64,000 nt of DNA, taken from NCBI GenBank assembly GCA_020205615.1, contig CM035168.1, positions 123,403,573-123,467,572 on the forward strand, read 5' to 3'. Position numbers and translations under genes: made by a program. Every line of letters begins with the position of its first letter. Position 1 is the stretch's first letter. Below, in pieces: positions 33,411 to 46,800 of this stretch. Below the pieces are notes generated by a model. It saw only the letters and a program-made list of their open reading frames with translations. It made no database searches and had not been told where the DNA came from. Source of the stretch: Panax quinquefolius (taxonomy: Eukaryota; Streptophyta; Magnoliopsida; Apiales; Araliaceae).

Positions 33411-34087
33411 ATGTCTTATGATAACACGAGTTTGTATGTCATTAGACATCTTGTATGATAGTGACAAAACACCCTTCCAAAGTTGGGTTCGCCTCACCCT
33501 ATTTAATTCACCAAAAAAATAACTATTAAATGATGTATAAAATACAACACACTAAAGTCCTCAATAAAATTATTTCCATACTCTTTGTGGAGAACCTCAA
33601 CAACTATAGACTAACGTTACTATTCTCTTGTTATCCCCGCCAACCCATCTACACTTTTTATTACGAAAGGAATTGTGAAACAAAAGGGTGAGCACAACTA
33701 GCTTCAAGAAAGAATATTATAACTAAAGATACATAAATTATCAATAGTCTTCATCAATAATAAATCAGAGATTTAGAACATATGGTAGATGATAAAACTT
33801 TTCAACCATAGTTGCAGCGGAACGAGTAATCCATTAAAAGAGTCAAATAGACTATAAAGTCTATTGTTTTTTCCACGTTAAAAGTCCACCAACAATATTT
33901 TATCCTTGTAACATCAATCAACAGTTCCTTTTCACAATCATATGAATAACTCATAATCATAATTGTGATTCTAAATTCCTCTTCTCATCCAGGACGAAGA
34001 TAATTTTCATCACCTGTCTTTACCTGAAACATCAAATATCATGGTTATACCAAATCACAGTTCTCATTCATAATCATACTAATAAAT

Positions 34088-34355
34088 TCATCTTTGCACC
34101 ACGAGCCAAAGATATTCATCAACATTTCATCTTTACACTACATGTGCAAAGATATTCAACACAGTCATCATCTTTACATTACGAGCCAAAGACATTCATC
34201 AATAATTCATCTTTGCACTACAGGCTAAAGATATTCAACAACAGGTCATCTTTACATTACGAGCAAAAGATATTCATCAATAATTCATCTTTGCACTACA
34301 GGCTAAGATATTCATCAACAAGTCATCTTTGCACTATGAGCCAAAGATATTCATA
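34088..34355 (+). repeat. AAAGATATTCATC-family tandem array, clearest copy
   Basis: About seven units of near 40 bp, each CATCTTT(G/A)CA(C/T)TACnGGC(C/T)AAAGATATTCA plus a short AT spacer. Copy number differs from LTR to LTR. Confidence 0.85.
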
Positions 34356-34837
34356 TATCAAAGAAATACATAATCATTTCGTGAAGTTATATAACAATAA
34401 TTATAACCATGTTGATCAATTCACCTTTGCACTTAAGCTAAAAAATATTCAATTGTAAATTCAATGGTCATGATCATACCAACCAACAATTCAACTTTTG
34501 CACCATTGGCCAAAGAGAACCTATAGTCACGATCATACCAATAATCTACTCATCTTTACACTCAAGTCAAAGAGAAATATCATCATTAGGGTTATAAGAA
34601 TGTTATATAAAAACAATATAATCGAAACATGGTTTTAATTTCAAGAGTAAGATTCATAAATTAATGATAATTTGGTCAGAGAAGAAACCAATTTGTCGTG
34701 AATAGTACCCGTATTAAATACATAATACCGTGATATCGTGCATAAGTAACCTCGACACGAAAAGATAAAGTTTCATAATAAAATTCATATCCATATTTAT
34801 AATACCTTAATCCAAATGTTATAAATCACTTAGAAAT

Positions 34838-36703
34838 TGAAAGTAGTATGCATACAAGCCAATCATGTTTGATGATAAAGCATATACTTTGTAACAATCT
34901 TATTTATTTATTAATAAAAAGTATTAATTTATTAAAGGCTTTTAATTATCTACATGATCTTTGTTTTATAATATGTGATAAACCCATAGTTTTAAGCAAT
35001 GCTTTTAGAATAATGATGATGATCATTCTAATGAGATCTAAATTCTAGAAAGCTTAAAACTAAAATAGTTCCCAATCGTTGGATTACTAAATTGGGGATT
35101 AGTGAATCCAGGATAGATTGGTACATACGTCGTTCTTCTTCATTGGATGAAGATGATTGATCTCATGATCATTTGTGTGGAGACACTAAAGCAAGTATGT
35201 AGGTGCTTATTAGAGAATAAGTTTTTGAGCATTGACTCGCTAAGGAATACCTAATGGAGTTTTATTTGCTGTCAATAGGAATTCTCAGTAGTGATAGTAA
35301 GTCAAGTAATCCTTGGACTTGAGATCATCATAGTATCTTGTGTATGATGAGTTATACTTTGACTTATTCCTTAAGACCCTTAGGGTATATCAAAGGGTAT
35401 GCTTGGGTATAATAAGTTGTACATGGAGATAATGTATGATCAATAAAGAATCTACCACTTCTAATAAAAGAAGAGAAATGTCCTATGTGATTCGATAAAT
35501 GACAACCCAAGTAGTCCTTGGCGGCGAGAATAAAATTAGAAAGGAGTTTCTAATTTGTATTATTTGAGTTGTGCATTTAAGGATCGAAATACATATAATT
35601 AAATAAAATAAGACTTGACAGTAATTCCATGTCTTATATTTAATTGGGACATTGTATGGTGGAAGGATTGAATTATGCAGTAACTATTTACTCAAAGGTT
35701 CTTTAATGATTAATGTTGAAATCTATATTATCCGGAAAGTCGTTGATCGCTAGGGAGGCTTATCCCTATTGTAGAATAAATATTATTTATTTAAATAAAT
35801 TAATTGTTTAATTTATTTATTTAAATAAGATTAGAATTATTCTAATTGATTTATTCACAATAGGTTTAATATGGAGAACCTAAAGGGTCACACCATAAAA
35901 GGAAGAATAATTATTTAAGAAGTTAATGGCATAATCGTAATAATATGTTAAGTATATTTAATTTAATCTATGGTGATAGAATAAATTAAATAGCTTTATA
36001 TTTATTATTTAATATTTTAGAAATATTAAATATAAATTAATAAGAGAGTCTTATTAATATTATTACAATTATTATTATTTTAATTTCTAAAAGAGTTTAG
36101 GAATTAATTTAATATAAGTACTCTCATTTATTCCTAATTGGATTAGGAAGGAAAATTAATTAAAGGAGTTTAATTAATTATCCCTAATAAGATTAGGGAG
36201 CTTAATTAATTAAAAGAATTTAATTAATTAAATAAAACCCAATTCCTTAATTGTTAAGGTGGGTTGCCCACATCTATTAATAAGAGGAGTCTTATTATGG
36301 GTGAGTGTGTGGTTGACTTTACAACTACGTAATTTGTTGGAGAGTACCCTTTTCTATAGAGATAGAAAACTAGGGTTTGAGCCATATACACCATCTTCTT
36401 GAATTTTCTTCTTCCTTGGTGGATCACCTCTGAGGCCAAACACATGGGTGGCTAACGTTGATCAAAGGAAGGAACCAAAACCGGTGGATTCAAGTTGAAC
36501 GCGAAAACGATTGGAGGTGAACTTGTACCTGAGGAAGCTCGATCTTCAAGGGTATGATTTTATTCTTTGTCTTTTCGTTTAATTAATAATTGTGCATAAA
36601 GGATGATCAAGGGTATATGGTTTGTAAATTTTTAAACTCGATTTTTACACGCTTCGCACTTTTTATGCAATTTGATTGCTTCATGAATTTTACAAACCTA
36701 ACA
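34838..36703 (+). repeat. 5' LTR of the copia element
   Basis: 1866 bp, TG...CA, collinear with 42018-43892. Long for a copia LTR. Confidence 0.93.
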
Positions 36704-36704
36704 G

Positions 36705-36720
36705 TGGCATCAGAGCCAAA
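36705..36720 (+). other. Primer binding site of the copia element
   Basis: TGGCATCAGAGCC one base after the LTR end; matches the usual initiator tRNA-Met type site (TGGTATCAGAGC) except for one base. Confidence 0.82.
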
Positions 36721-38913
36721 CCTTTATGCAAATTATTAATTGTTCAAATTTAATATTATATTGATATGTGTTTAGAACAATTTAATTGGGCATAATTTTA
36801 TTGTATAAAAAAAAAAAAAAAAAAAGGAAAAGTAATCTAACACGGCACGGCATTAATAAAAAAAAAAAAATCGGTTAAGCGCATGATTTAGAAAAGGAGT
36901 AAATCAATGATTTTTAAGGATTTTAATACTACGGTAAAATAAAAAAAAAAAAATCAAAGGAACATTCGAACTTTATTATATATATATATATAATAACAAT
37001 TTTGATTATTATTATTATACATATATAATTTCATTTATTTTATAATTAAGATAAAAAGTTTATTTTAATTTTAAAATAAAAGATTTATTTTATTATTAAA
37101 ATAAAAGGGTTTATTTTAATATTAAAATTAAATTTCATGATAACTAATTAGAGTTGGAATTGGATTCCATGATAACTAATTGGAGTTGAAATTGATCTTT
37201 CCTTAAATAAAGGAGTTTATTTAGATATGAAATAGGATTTCATATTATTCAAAATAAAAGAGTTTATTTGTGAATAGGAAAGAGAATCCTAATTTCCTTA
37301 AATAAAAGAGTTTATTTAAATATGGAATAAGATTTCATATTATTCAAAATAAAGGAGTTTATTTGTGAATAGGAAAGAATATCCGTGTTTCCTTTAATAA
37401 AAGATTTTTTTTTACATGGAATTGGATTCATAATTAATTAAAATAAAAGAGTTTATTTTAATTAAAGATTTTTTATATATATATATGGAATTGGATTCCA
37501 TAATTAATTAAAATAAAGGAGTTTATTTTGATTAAAATTTTGATTAAAATAAAATAGTTTATTTTATTCAAAATTGGATAAATTAAAATAAAATAGTTTT
37601 ATTTTGATTTAAATTTGGATTAAAATAAAGGAGTTTATTTTGATTCAAAAATTAAATTTTATACTAATTAAAGTTGCCCATTAAATGATATCAATATATA
37701 TATTAAATGTTTATTATTCATGAGATGAATGTTATTTATTGATGCATATGGTGATGTGTATGATAATAAATGGGATTGATTATGGACTATTGACAATATG
37801 ATTGGATTTTATTTTAGTTGGATGCATGAATGTATGGGTTTTTATTAAATTAAATTCTCAACTGCGTACTCGTCTTCTCTAATTTTTCTTAATGTAAATT
37901 CTATCTCCTCCTGTACTTCCCTCGATTTAGCGATCGAGGTTTCTATTTATTTTAAATAGTTTTGTAATAGGAATAGTTAGAATTAATTTTGAAAAATTGG
38001 AGATCGAGCAAGGCTTGAAGACCCGTTTGTAATGGAGCCCGGTTTAAATGTAATTGTTATATTTAAATATTAATTCTTGCACCCAAGGGTTTTGACCTTT
38101 GGTTCACTTGGTGGCTCTAGTGAACCAAACTAGAATAAAGTCCATAATCAATCCGAGTAGAATATAGTATTCTATATGTGCATGCTTATTTTATATATAT
38201 TATATATTATGCAAACATGCTTCGCATGTTCATTAATACGACGCGTATTTTTATATATATATGCATAAATGCTTATTAAACAAGATGAGACAAATTAATA
38301 ACAAACCCCTCAATTTTTAATATTAAGTCTAAGCGTTCAAAGATATTTGGAATATCGAGCGTAAGCCTTCTAGCATGATAAAATTAATAGAGTATTAAAT
38401 ATTTAATATGAGTTTGTTGTGTCACCACAAGGCAAGTATTAAGTATTTAAGATGTTAATTTATCACATTTGATGCTTATAAAGAAAATTGAACAATATTG
38501 TTTTGTTGTGTCACCACAAGGATGATATTTTTCTTTTTGAATATATGGAGTGCTAGGTGGGACTTAACTTAGATAATTTTGATTCGGATGTGCCACCACT
38601 TGATCAAAATAATGTAAGAGGCAAAAATCTGAGGAGTTGCATAGTTGATGTAATTGACAAAAAGTTGTCTACCTATTTATTTATATATAGTTTGTTGTGT
38701 CACCACAAGGCTATATACATTTGAAATGGGATCCTTATTCTCACTACCAAATCTTTAATTAGATTTTTGCGAACTATATAAGTGAGGTAATATAGTTTGA
38801 AGAAAATAGTGGGAGATACCAATTTAAAACAAGACCTAAATTATTTTGGTAATTAATAATAGAATGTATGTTAAAATGTTGTTAATTACAAATTCATTTA
38901 CTGAAATTTTACA
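36721..38913 (+). other. AT-rich untranslated leader of the copia element with internal repeats
   Basis: No coding sequence recognised. It holds an A-run (about 36810-36828), repeated AAATAAA(A/G)GAGTTTATTT blocks (37190-37660), and three copies of GTTGTGTCACCACAAGG (about 38416, 38504, 38695), each able to fold (TTGT.GTG..CAC.ACAA). Confidence 0.65.
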
Positions 38914-39720
38914 ATGTCTAAAATTACTATCCGCTGCGAAGCATATTAGATGCTAAGTTAATCGAGCCAAGAATTAAGCGGATTGGTTAAGGAAATTGAG
39001 AAAAGTTCTCATGGTGAAAAAAGCTATCTTATGTCTTAATACGCCTATCCTCGCAATGGTTGCGATAATGCCTACGAGGAAGAGATTGCTACTTTTAGAA
39101 AGTGGCAAAATGATGCTGATTGGCTCGATGCATCATGCTCGCATCCATGAGTAATGAGCTTCACGTCGGCATGAAACTATGGATCTCTCTTATTATATTC
39201 CCGCACATCAAGTAGTTGATGGTGAGGAAAGTAGGGGCCGATAGAGATCGAGATATCTAAGGAGCTCTTCCAATCTAGAATGGCCAATGACACTATAAAT
39301 GCAGACAAAAAGTTCTTAACATAATCAATTTGATTGATCAATTAGGACAACTGGTTTTTTGTCATGGATGGAGAGTTGAGCCAAGATTTGATCTTGCCCT
39401 CACTCGGGACTCCTTTCACAATTGTTGTGAATTTTTCATATGAACAAGCTAGATATCGGCCTCATTGATTTGCTTAACATATTGAAAAATGTTGTGAGTC
39501 ACTTTCCAACCAAGAAAGATCAAGTCTTCTTGGTAGGGCCAAAAGGATCTTACGAAAGAAGAAGCGATTCAAAGAAGGTAAATAGAAAGGCATAAACAAA
39601 GGATAATAAGAACAAAATCGATCACGGATAGCAAAGGGTTTGCTTCCACCGCAATAAGCTGGACCTTTGGAAAGAAAGCTGCGAAAAGCATCTTGCGAGA
39701 GGCTAACCAAAGAAGCTTAG
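38914..39720 (+). pseudogene. copia gag remnant
   Basis: Across shifting frames reads CIMLASMSNELHVGMK (compare CLMLASMxxELQ in copia gag), ELFQSRMANDTINADKK, LIDQLGQLVF and SFHNCCEFF, the ordered landmarks of the UBN2-type gag. There are many stops. A minus-strand open frame over the same bases (39474-39710) is a shadow. Confidence 0.7.
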
Positions 39721-39849
39721 TGAAGTTTCGGTTACAATACAGTTTTTGTTCATGATTGAAATAAATTTTTCTTTAAGTCAAGGTTCTACTTGAATATTGG
39801 ATATCAACTTTGGTTATCATAAATATAGATTTATGAAAGGACCAAACAG

Positions 39850-40160
39850 AAGTAGAAAGCTAAACAAATATAAGTAATCCTATGTGCGGGAAATGTAATA
39901 AAGGTTGCTACATTAGCCATAGAAACTTATAGTTTAGCAATGCCTATGGGAAAATCTATTAAGTCAATAAGTTGTTATTGTATTCCAGTTCTTGTTAAAA
40001 ATATTATTTCCATTTTATTGTTGGACAATGAAATCCTTGGTATTATAATTAAGAACAATTGTTGTTCTATTTATAATAATAATGTTTTGTATAGAACTGG
40101 AATATTACTTAATAAATTTTGTATACTTGACTTACATGAAAATAATTTTGCATATTGAAC
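39850..40160 (+). pseudogene. copia protease to pre-integrase remnant
   Basis: Reads CYCIPVLVKNIISILLLDN, then IIKNNCCSIYNNNVLYRTG and ILDLHENN. This matches the block CYYVPxxxKNLISVSxLD...NGLYxLDL that follows the copia protease. The active-site aspartate region upstream is not recognisable. Confidence 0.72.
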
Positions 40161-40419
40161 AAATTAGTATAAGAAAAGGAGATGATCATTCAAAGAGTTG
40201 AATGTGTGTATTTGTTGAAATACAAGTGTGAATTATTTGAAAGGTTCAAACAATTCAAAAGTGAAACAAATTGACAAAGTATTAAGATTCTTTGATTAGA
40301 TCAAGGAATAAATACTTGAGCAATAAGTTTCTAGATCATCTCAAATGGTTTTCTCATAATGGACACATCACGATACTGATAATTGATTGATGTATACGAA
40401 TGAAAAATCGTACCTTGTT

Positions 40420-40680
40420 GACGTAGTGCGGTCCAAAATGATTTTACCGACATTCCGGTATCCTTCCGGGATAATGTCCTAGAAATGGCTGACATATCAC
40501 GAAAATGGTAACCTCAAAATCAGCCCCAAGACTCCATAAAAGTTATGGATGGGGAGGATTCCTAATCTTAAGTATGTTAAGATAAGGGTTGTCCAACTTA
40601 TGTTAAAAAGTTTCAAAGGATAAGCTTGGGACAAGATTTGACAAATCTGATTTGTGGGACATCCTAAAGTAAGTTTAGGG
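40420..40680 (+). pseudogene. copia integrase C-terminal remnant
   Basis: Reads ILPTFRYPSGIM, then TPKTP-like and LWMGRIPNLKYVKIRVV, matching the SFWGxALxTAxYLLNRVPSK and KTPYELWxGRKPxLxHLKIWGC blocks. Most of the integrase core expected between 40160 and 40420 has been lost. Confidence 0.68.
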
Positions 40681-40984
40681 TAAATGTTCTATAATCCTAC
40701 TTAGCAAAAGGTGTTTATTGCGAAACACGTTTGCCTTCTAAGATAAAGGTGTTTATCATTAAAGGGGCTAGTGGGAGGATAATAGATCTTGAAGAGTTCA
40801 AGAACCACAAAATACTATAAGTCGAATAAGAGAGGAACACGTAGATGACTATTATACCTGTTGAATTGTAAATCACGGAATAGAATAGCAAGAAGATACA
40901 CAGGAGGTATGGATTCATCATAGATGATGATAATGAGGTACACATCATAGAAGATGATGATCCAGTTACATACGATGAGGTAAG

Positions 40985-41560
40985 TGTTGTAGACACTCAG
41001 AGAAATGGATTGAAACAAGTTTCTCAAATATGGAACATTCGTTTTGATGAGCAATCAAAAGAGTTTGATTTTATCAAAAATAAGAATGAACCTAGTGTGT
41101 ACAAAAGGGTCGGTGGGAGCGTCGTGACATTTCTAATATTATATGTTGATATACTACGGATAAGGAATGACATACTAATGCTACAATCATAATGATAGAG
41201 TTGTCTAAACATTCCTCCATGAATGGTTTGGGAAGAGTATCTTAATTGGGGATAAAATCTATATAGATAGATACAAGAGGATGCTCGACTTAACCCAAGG
41301 AACGTATATTCATTTGATGCTAAAGTCATTTAGCATGGCAAACTCCAAGAGATGTCTCGTGTTGATGAGCTATGGAGTGTATCTCTCTTAATAGTCCCCA
41401 TAGACTCCAAAAAAAAGAGAGGTTGCATGAGTGACAATCATGTATGCAATAAAATGTCGAGAGACGATGTTGATCGGTCATATTATGGAGAAGTTCACTA
41501 TAGTGTGAAAAAACATCTTAAAGTGCTTAACCGAGCACTAAGGATGTGATCATATTCATG
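40985..41560 (+). pseudogene. copia reverse transcriptase remnant
   Basis: The clearest block (41010-41192) reads KQVSQIWNIRFDEQSKEFDF, then NEPSVYKRVGGS and FLILYVDILRIRND. The copia active site is YVDD; here one aspartate codon is gone (YVDI). Following decayed sequence matches the region after the active site (SMNGLGRVS, then YIDRYKRML-like text). Confidence 0.78.
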
Positions 41561-41639
41561 GTGGGTCTAAATTAAAACTAGAGGGCTTAACAGGCTCAAG
41601 TTTTTCAAACAGACCAAGATGATGAGAAAAATCCACTTT

Positions 41640-42000
41640 AAGGTAAAGCGTTATCTTGAGCGGTGGTGCGTTGAATTGGAAAGGTTCCAAAGCAATGAAA
41701 GAGTTCTTTGGTTTAGTGATAAAGACAAAGTATATAGCTATGAATGAAGCTACTGAGTTGATTGTTTGGATGAAAAGTTCATTCTGAGAACTAGGAATAG
41801 TTCCTAAGTCTCATCTTGGATCTAAACATGTGTTGTGGCACTTTCATTTGATTATTAGAATCATTGAAAGATGGGAAATCACTATAGAGATAGTGGAATC
41901 TCATGAACAACATTACATATCCATTAATTAAAGCTTATCCAATGGCGGGATAATCGTCACTTACTAGAAGAAGAGTATAAGATACAATGACGATTGGCTT
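41640..42000 (+). pseudogene. copia RNase H remnant
   Basis: Reads LNWKGSKAMKEFF, IKTKYIAMNEATELIVWMK and ELGIVPKSH, equivalent to SWKSSKQ..TEAEYIAxSEAxKExVWxxxFxxELG. It ends next to the polypurine tract at about 42005-42016. Confidence 0.72.
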
Positions 42001-42017
42001 TAGTGCAAGTGGGAGAT

Positions 42018-43892
42018 TGAAAGTAGTATGCATGCTACAAGCCAATCATGTTTGATGATAAAGTATATACTTTGTAACAATCTTATTCATTTATTAATAA
42101 AAGTATTAATTTATTAAAGGCTTTTAATTATCTACATGATCTTTGTTTTATAATATGTGATAAACCCATAGTTTTAAGCAATGCTTTTAGAATAATGATG
42201 ATGATCATTCTAATGAGATCTAAATTCTTAGAAAGCTTAAAACTAAAATAGTTCCCAATCGTTGGATTACTAAATTGGGGATTAGTGAATCCAGGATAGA
42301 TTAGTACATACGTTAACTTGCTTCATTGGATGAGGATGATTGATCTCATGATCATTTGTGTGGAGACACACTAAAAGCAAGTATGTAGGTGCTTATTAGA
42401 GAATAAGTTCTTTGAGCGTGGCTCGCTAAGGAATACCTAATGGAGTTTTATTTGCTGTCGATAGGAATTTCTGTAGTGATAGTAGTACAAGTAATCCTTG
42501 GACTTGAGATCATCATAGTATCTTGTGTATGATGAGTTATACTTTGACTTATTCCTTAAGACCCTTGGGGTATATCAAAGGTATGCTTGGGTATAATAAG
42601 TTGTACATGGAGATAATGTATGATCGATAAAGAATCTACCACTTCTAATAAAAGAAGAGAAATGTCTATGTGATTCGATAAATGACAACCCGGTGAGTCC
42701 TTGGCCAAGCGAGAATGAAATTAGAAAGGAGTTTCTAATTTGCATTATTTGAGTCATGCATTTAAGGATCGAAATACATATAATTAAATAAAATAAGACT
42801 TGTGGTAATTCCATGTCTTATATTTAATTGGGACATTGTATGGTGGAAGGATTGAATTGTCACGGTAACTATTTACTCAAAGGTTCTTTAATGATTAATG
42901 TTGAAATCTATATTATCCGGAAAGTCGTTGATCATTAGGGAGGCTTATCCTATTGTAGAATAAATATTATTTATTTAAATAAATTAATTGTTTAATTTAT
43001 TTATTTAAATAAGATTAGAATTGTTCTAATTGATTTATTCACAATTAGGTTTAATATGGAGAACCTAAAGGGTCACACCATAAAAGGAAGAATAATTATT
43101 TAAGAAGTTAATGGCATAATCGTAATAATATGTTAAGTATATTTAATTTAATCTATGGTGATAGAATAAATTAAATAGCTTAATATTTTTATTTAATATT
43201 TTAGAAATATTAAATATAAATTAATAAGAGGAGTCTTATTAATATTATTATAATTATTATTATTTTAATTTCTAAAAGAGTTTAGGAATTAATTTAATAT
43301 AAGTACTCTCATTTATTCCTAATTGGATTAGGAAGGAAAATTAATTAAAGGAGTTTAATTAATTATCCCTAATAAGATTAGGGAGCTTAATTAATTAAAA
43401 GAATTTAATTAATTAAATAAAACCCAATTCCTTAATTGTTAAGGTGGGTTGCCCACATCTATTAATAAGAGGAGTCTTATTATGGGTGAGTGTGTGGTTG
43501 ATTTTACTGACTACGTAATTTGTTGGAGAGTACCCTTTTCTATAGAGATAGAAAACTAGGGTTTGAGCCATATACACCATCTTCTTGAATTTTCTTCTTC
43601 CTTGGTGGATCACCTTTAGAGGCCAAACACATGGGTGGCTAACGTTGATCAAAGGAAGGAACCAAACCCGGTGGATTCATGTTGAACGCGAAAAGGATTG
43701 GAGGTGAACTTGTACCTGAGGAAGCTCGATCTTCAAGGGTATGATTTTATTCTTTGTCTTTTCGTTTAATTAATAATTGTGCATAAAGGATGATCCGGGT
43801 ATATGGTTTGTAAATTTTTTAAACTCTGATTTTTACACGCTTCCGCACTTTTTATGCAATTTGATTGCTTCATGAATTTTACAAACCTAACA
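42018..43892 (+). repeat. 3' LTR of the copia element
   Basis: 1875 bp, matching 34838-36703 with scattered substitutions and small indels. Confidence 0.93.
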
Positions 43893-46800
43893 GAAATCTC
43901 ATAATCTAATATTATTAATATTACAACAATATTTTAATCATTTCTTAAACTTATAAATAATTTAATCCAATTATTTACACTTTAATAATTAATGCATTTA
44001 ATCATCTAAAATGCCAAACTCATAAGATTTCATCATCATTAACCAAAACCCTCATTAAAAATCTGCATATACCCATATATATGATTCTCAAGCCAATAAA
44101 TCATATTTTCCAATTTTCTTACTTCACATAACATATTTAATTCATTTACTCATAATTAGAACCTTTTCATGAAAATACCAAATCAGTTCTAAAAATATTT
44201 ATTTTCTGGGATTTAGAATAATATAGTCCCATATTGAATATATATTTTCTCGAGAATTTTTAACATTCATTTACTATTTTTTCATGGCCAAAACCACCGA
44301 ATATTTAAACATTTATCATAAATTGTACTTTTGTCCAAAAATTTTGAAATTTACACGGTATACTGATATTATATAGATGTACTCCCAATAAAAATTTTAT
44401 CAATTTTGGAGTTAATCACAAGGAGTTATAAATAGTTACTTTTAAAATAGTCTTTTCTCATAAAATCCATAACTCTAATCTATACATCCAAAATTTCCAT
44501 TTTTGGACACACTCTACAAAACTCATCAAAATATTATTTCAAATTTTTCCAGAATTTTGAAGGTTCAGAAAAATTTGGAAATTAAAAACATAATAACCCT
44601 TAAAATCCTTTACTATCCCTTACCTCAAAAAAAGAAGATTTAATTAGAATAACGAATTTAACGAACAAATGCAGTATACCAACACTCAAATTATACTCAA
44701 AATACTTACAAGAATACGCCGATAATATAGAGAGTGAAAACTTCAGATTTCTGGTGTGATTTTCAATTCTAACCCAAGACCCTATTTATAGTAGAAACGC
44801 TTAGAACACCAAAAAGAGAAAATTTATTAAATATTATTATATTTTTTCCAAAACTTCATACGCATGTTTTACCATCTGAACTCAGCCCCTATCACATGTT
44901 AAATGAGGAAAACAAAATGAAAAACACGTTTTTGTAAATAAAAATAATTAAAACATTCAAAAATCAATTATTTCAGAACTTCAGAACTTCAATAATTCAT
45001 AATAAATAGCCCTTTTATCAGACAATTCGAATCTCGCACTTTTTTATAGGAAATTCAATTCTCTACAACTTTGCAGAAGAAATTTTTTCCAAATTCCAAA
45101 CAAAAATTGACCAGAATCCACAAACGGGTGATTTTACAAGCTATAATCAAATTTCGGTCAATAATTGTGTCCACCAACACACAAAATATGTGTTAAACAT
45201 TTATTACCACAAAAATACTCTTCCTCCTCATATACTCATATATCCCACATTCATTATAAAATATCACCGTTAATATATTATTAAAATAATATATTTAAAT
45301 AAATTATTTTATCAAAAAAGACAAAATATTAATTTTCAACAATTGTCAAATTAAAAATTTTCTCCATCTATGTCCACATAAAATAAATATTTTCCTCATC
45401 ATAAAAATCAATAATTAATTATTCACAAATAATATTACATAATCACAATATCGACAACAGTAGCGGTTCAGGAAGAGGGGCTTTCCAATAAGGATCTCTC
45501 CTTCTTGCTGGCAGCAATTAGGTGACCAAACCTCTCCTTAGACATGAACTTTCTAGACATTGCCAATAATATTATCCAATAATATTATTCAGGATAATAT
45601 GAATTATTGCTTCGATAATGGAAAATACGTGTAATGACAATTTCAAAAACAAAGAATATAAAATATCAACGCAGCAATTATTGAATCAATAAAATATAAT
45701 ATTGAGCAAGAATTATCGTAACAATTATTGAGTAGTGCTTTCTTACGTAAGAATCAATAATTCAAAAAATCTTGTATGCAATCTGTGTTCTCTCTTTGTG
45801 CAACAACGCAGACATTTTACTTTACCCACCGGGTATTCCAAATGATGTTAAAGGTAACAATTCACCAAGTTATTTATAAATACTCCCTTTGTCGCTTTTC
45901 TTCATCCGACAGGTTATTACATTATGGGGCCCACAAATAGAGATGCGCCGTCGCATACGAATATTCCCTACGTAAAGAATATTCCACGACCAAACGAATA
46001 TTCTACAACAATAATGAATATTTTATAACCACTGCTTATTTTGAAAAAATTATATATATCACCTTAACTTTAACTTTTATCAATTTAACCATTTACTTGA
46101 ATAGTAAGTATAAGAAAAATTGAATACTTTTATTTCATAAAATTCGGGTTCTTACAATGATTTTTTAGAAAAATTAAGGCGAAAATTTCCAAAAGTTCTT
46201 TGCCATGATTTAAGAGGGTCTGTTTTACCACTTAAATTATGAGAAAATTATGATCTTTTGGGACATGAAAGTATACGGTATAAAGTACCTCCTGTCCAAA
46301 AATGAGCTCATTCCGACTTAAAATGAGCAAGTTATGACCATTTCAATATTTAGGATTTTTCGACGAAAAACGCTATAACCGGAGTTCTATAACTCCGATG
46401 ACCATAAAATTTAAACTGGAAGCTCACATTAGCATGTGTAAGATCCTGCCAAGATTTAGAAATTTTTGAAGTTAAACTTGAGGTAGCTAATTTCTTAAGA
46501 AATTAATTAGAAATTGATTTTTGAAAAATAGTAAATAAATTTTAAAAATTTCGAGAAAAATATATGTTCATTATAGGACTTATATTATGCTAAATCCCAG
46601 AAAAGAAATATTTTTGGGACTGATTTGGTATTTTTCATGAAAATAGTTTAGTTACGAACATATGAGTTAAATATGTTATGTGAAGTAACAAAGTTGAAAA
46701 ATAGGATTTTATGGCTTGGAAATCCTATATAATGTATATGCAGATTTTTGATGAGGGATTTGATCATTGGTGATGAAATCTTATGATTATAGCATTCTTT

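Larger units (their letters stand above)
34838..43892 (+). mobile_element. L4: Ty1/copia LTR retrotransposon, decayed, GAAAT target duplication
   Basis: A 9055 bp element: LTR 34838-36703, internal 36704-42017, LTR 42018-43892. Both LTRs begin TGAAAGTAGTATGCAT and end AAACCTAACA. GAAAT at 34833-34837 and 43893-43897 is a perfect 5 bp target duplication. The primer site TGGCATCAGAGCC follows the 5' LTR and GCAAGTGGGAGAT precedes the 3' LTR. Gag, protease, integrase, RT and RNase H remnants occur in copia order (integrase before RT), all with frameshifts and deletions. It lies in the right LTR of L3, whose sequence continues across it. Confidence 0.93.
31452..46156 (-). mobile_element. L3: large-LTR element with 330 bp internal region, inside L2b
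   Basis: Minus orientation. Left LTR 31452-32586 (TGTAACGCCCCC...GGTTCTTACA), internal 32587-32916, right LTR 32917-34837 continuing at 43893-46156 around the copia element. The LTRs are unequal: 1135 bp against about 4185 bp, because the left copy jumps from about 31612 straight to sequence found at 45180 in the right copy. Flanks ACTGA (left) and ATGA (right) suggest a target duplication with one base lost. No gag or pol: a LARD/TRIM-like non-autonomous retroelement. Confidence 0.82.

Noticed and set aside
39474..39710. Minus-strand membrane-like protein in the copia interior
   Set aside because: Antisense of copia gag; no independent support.
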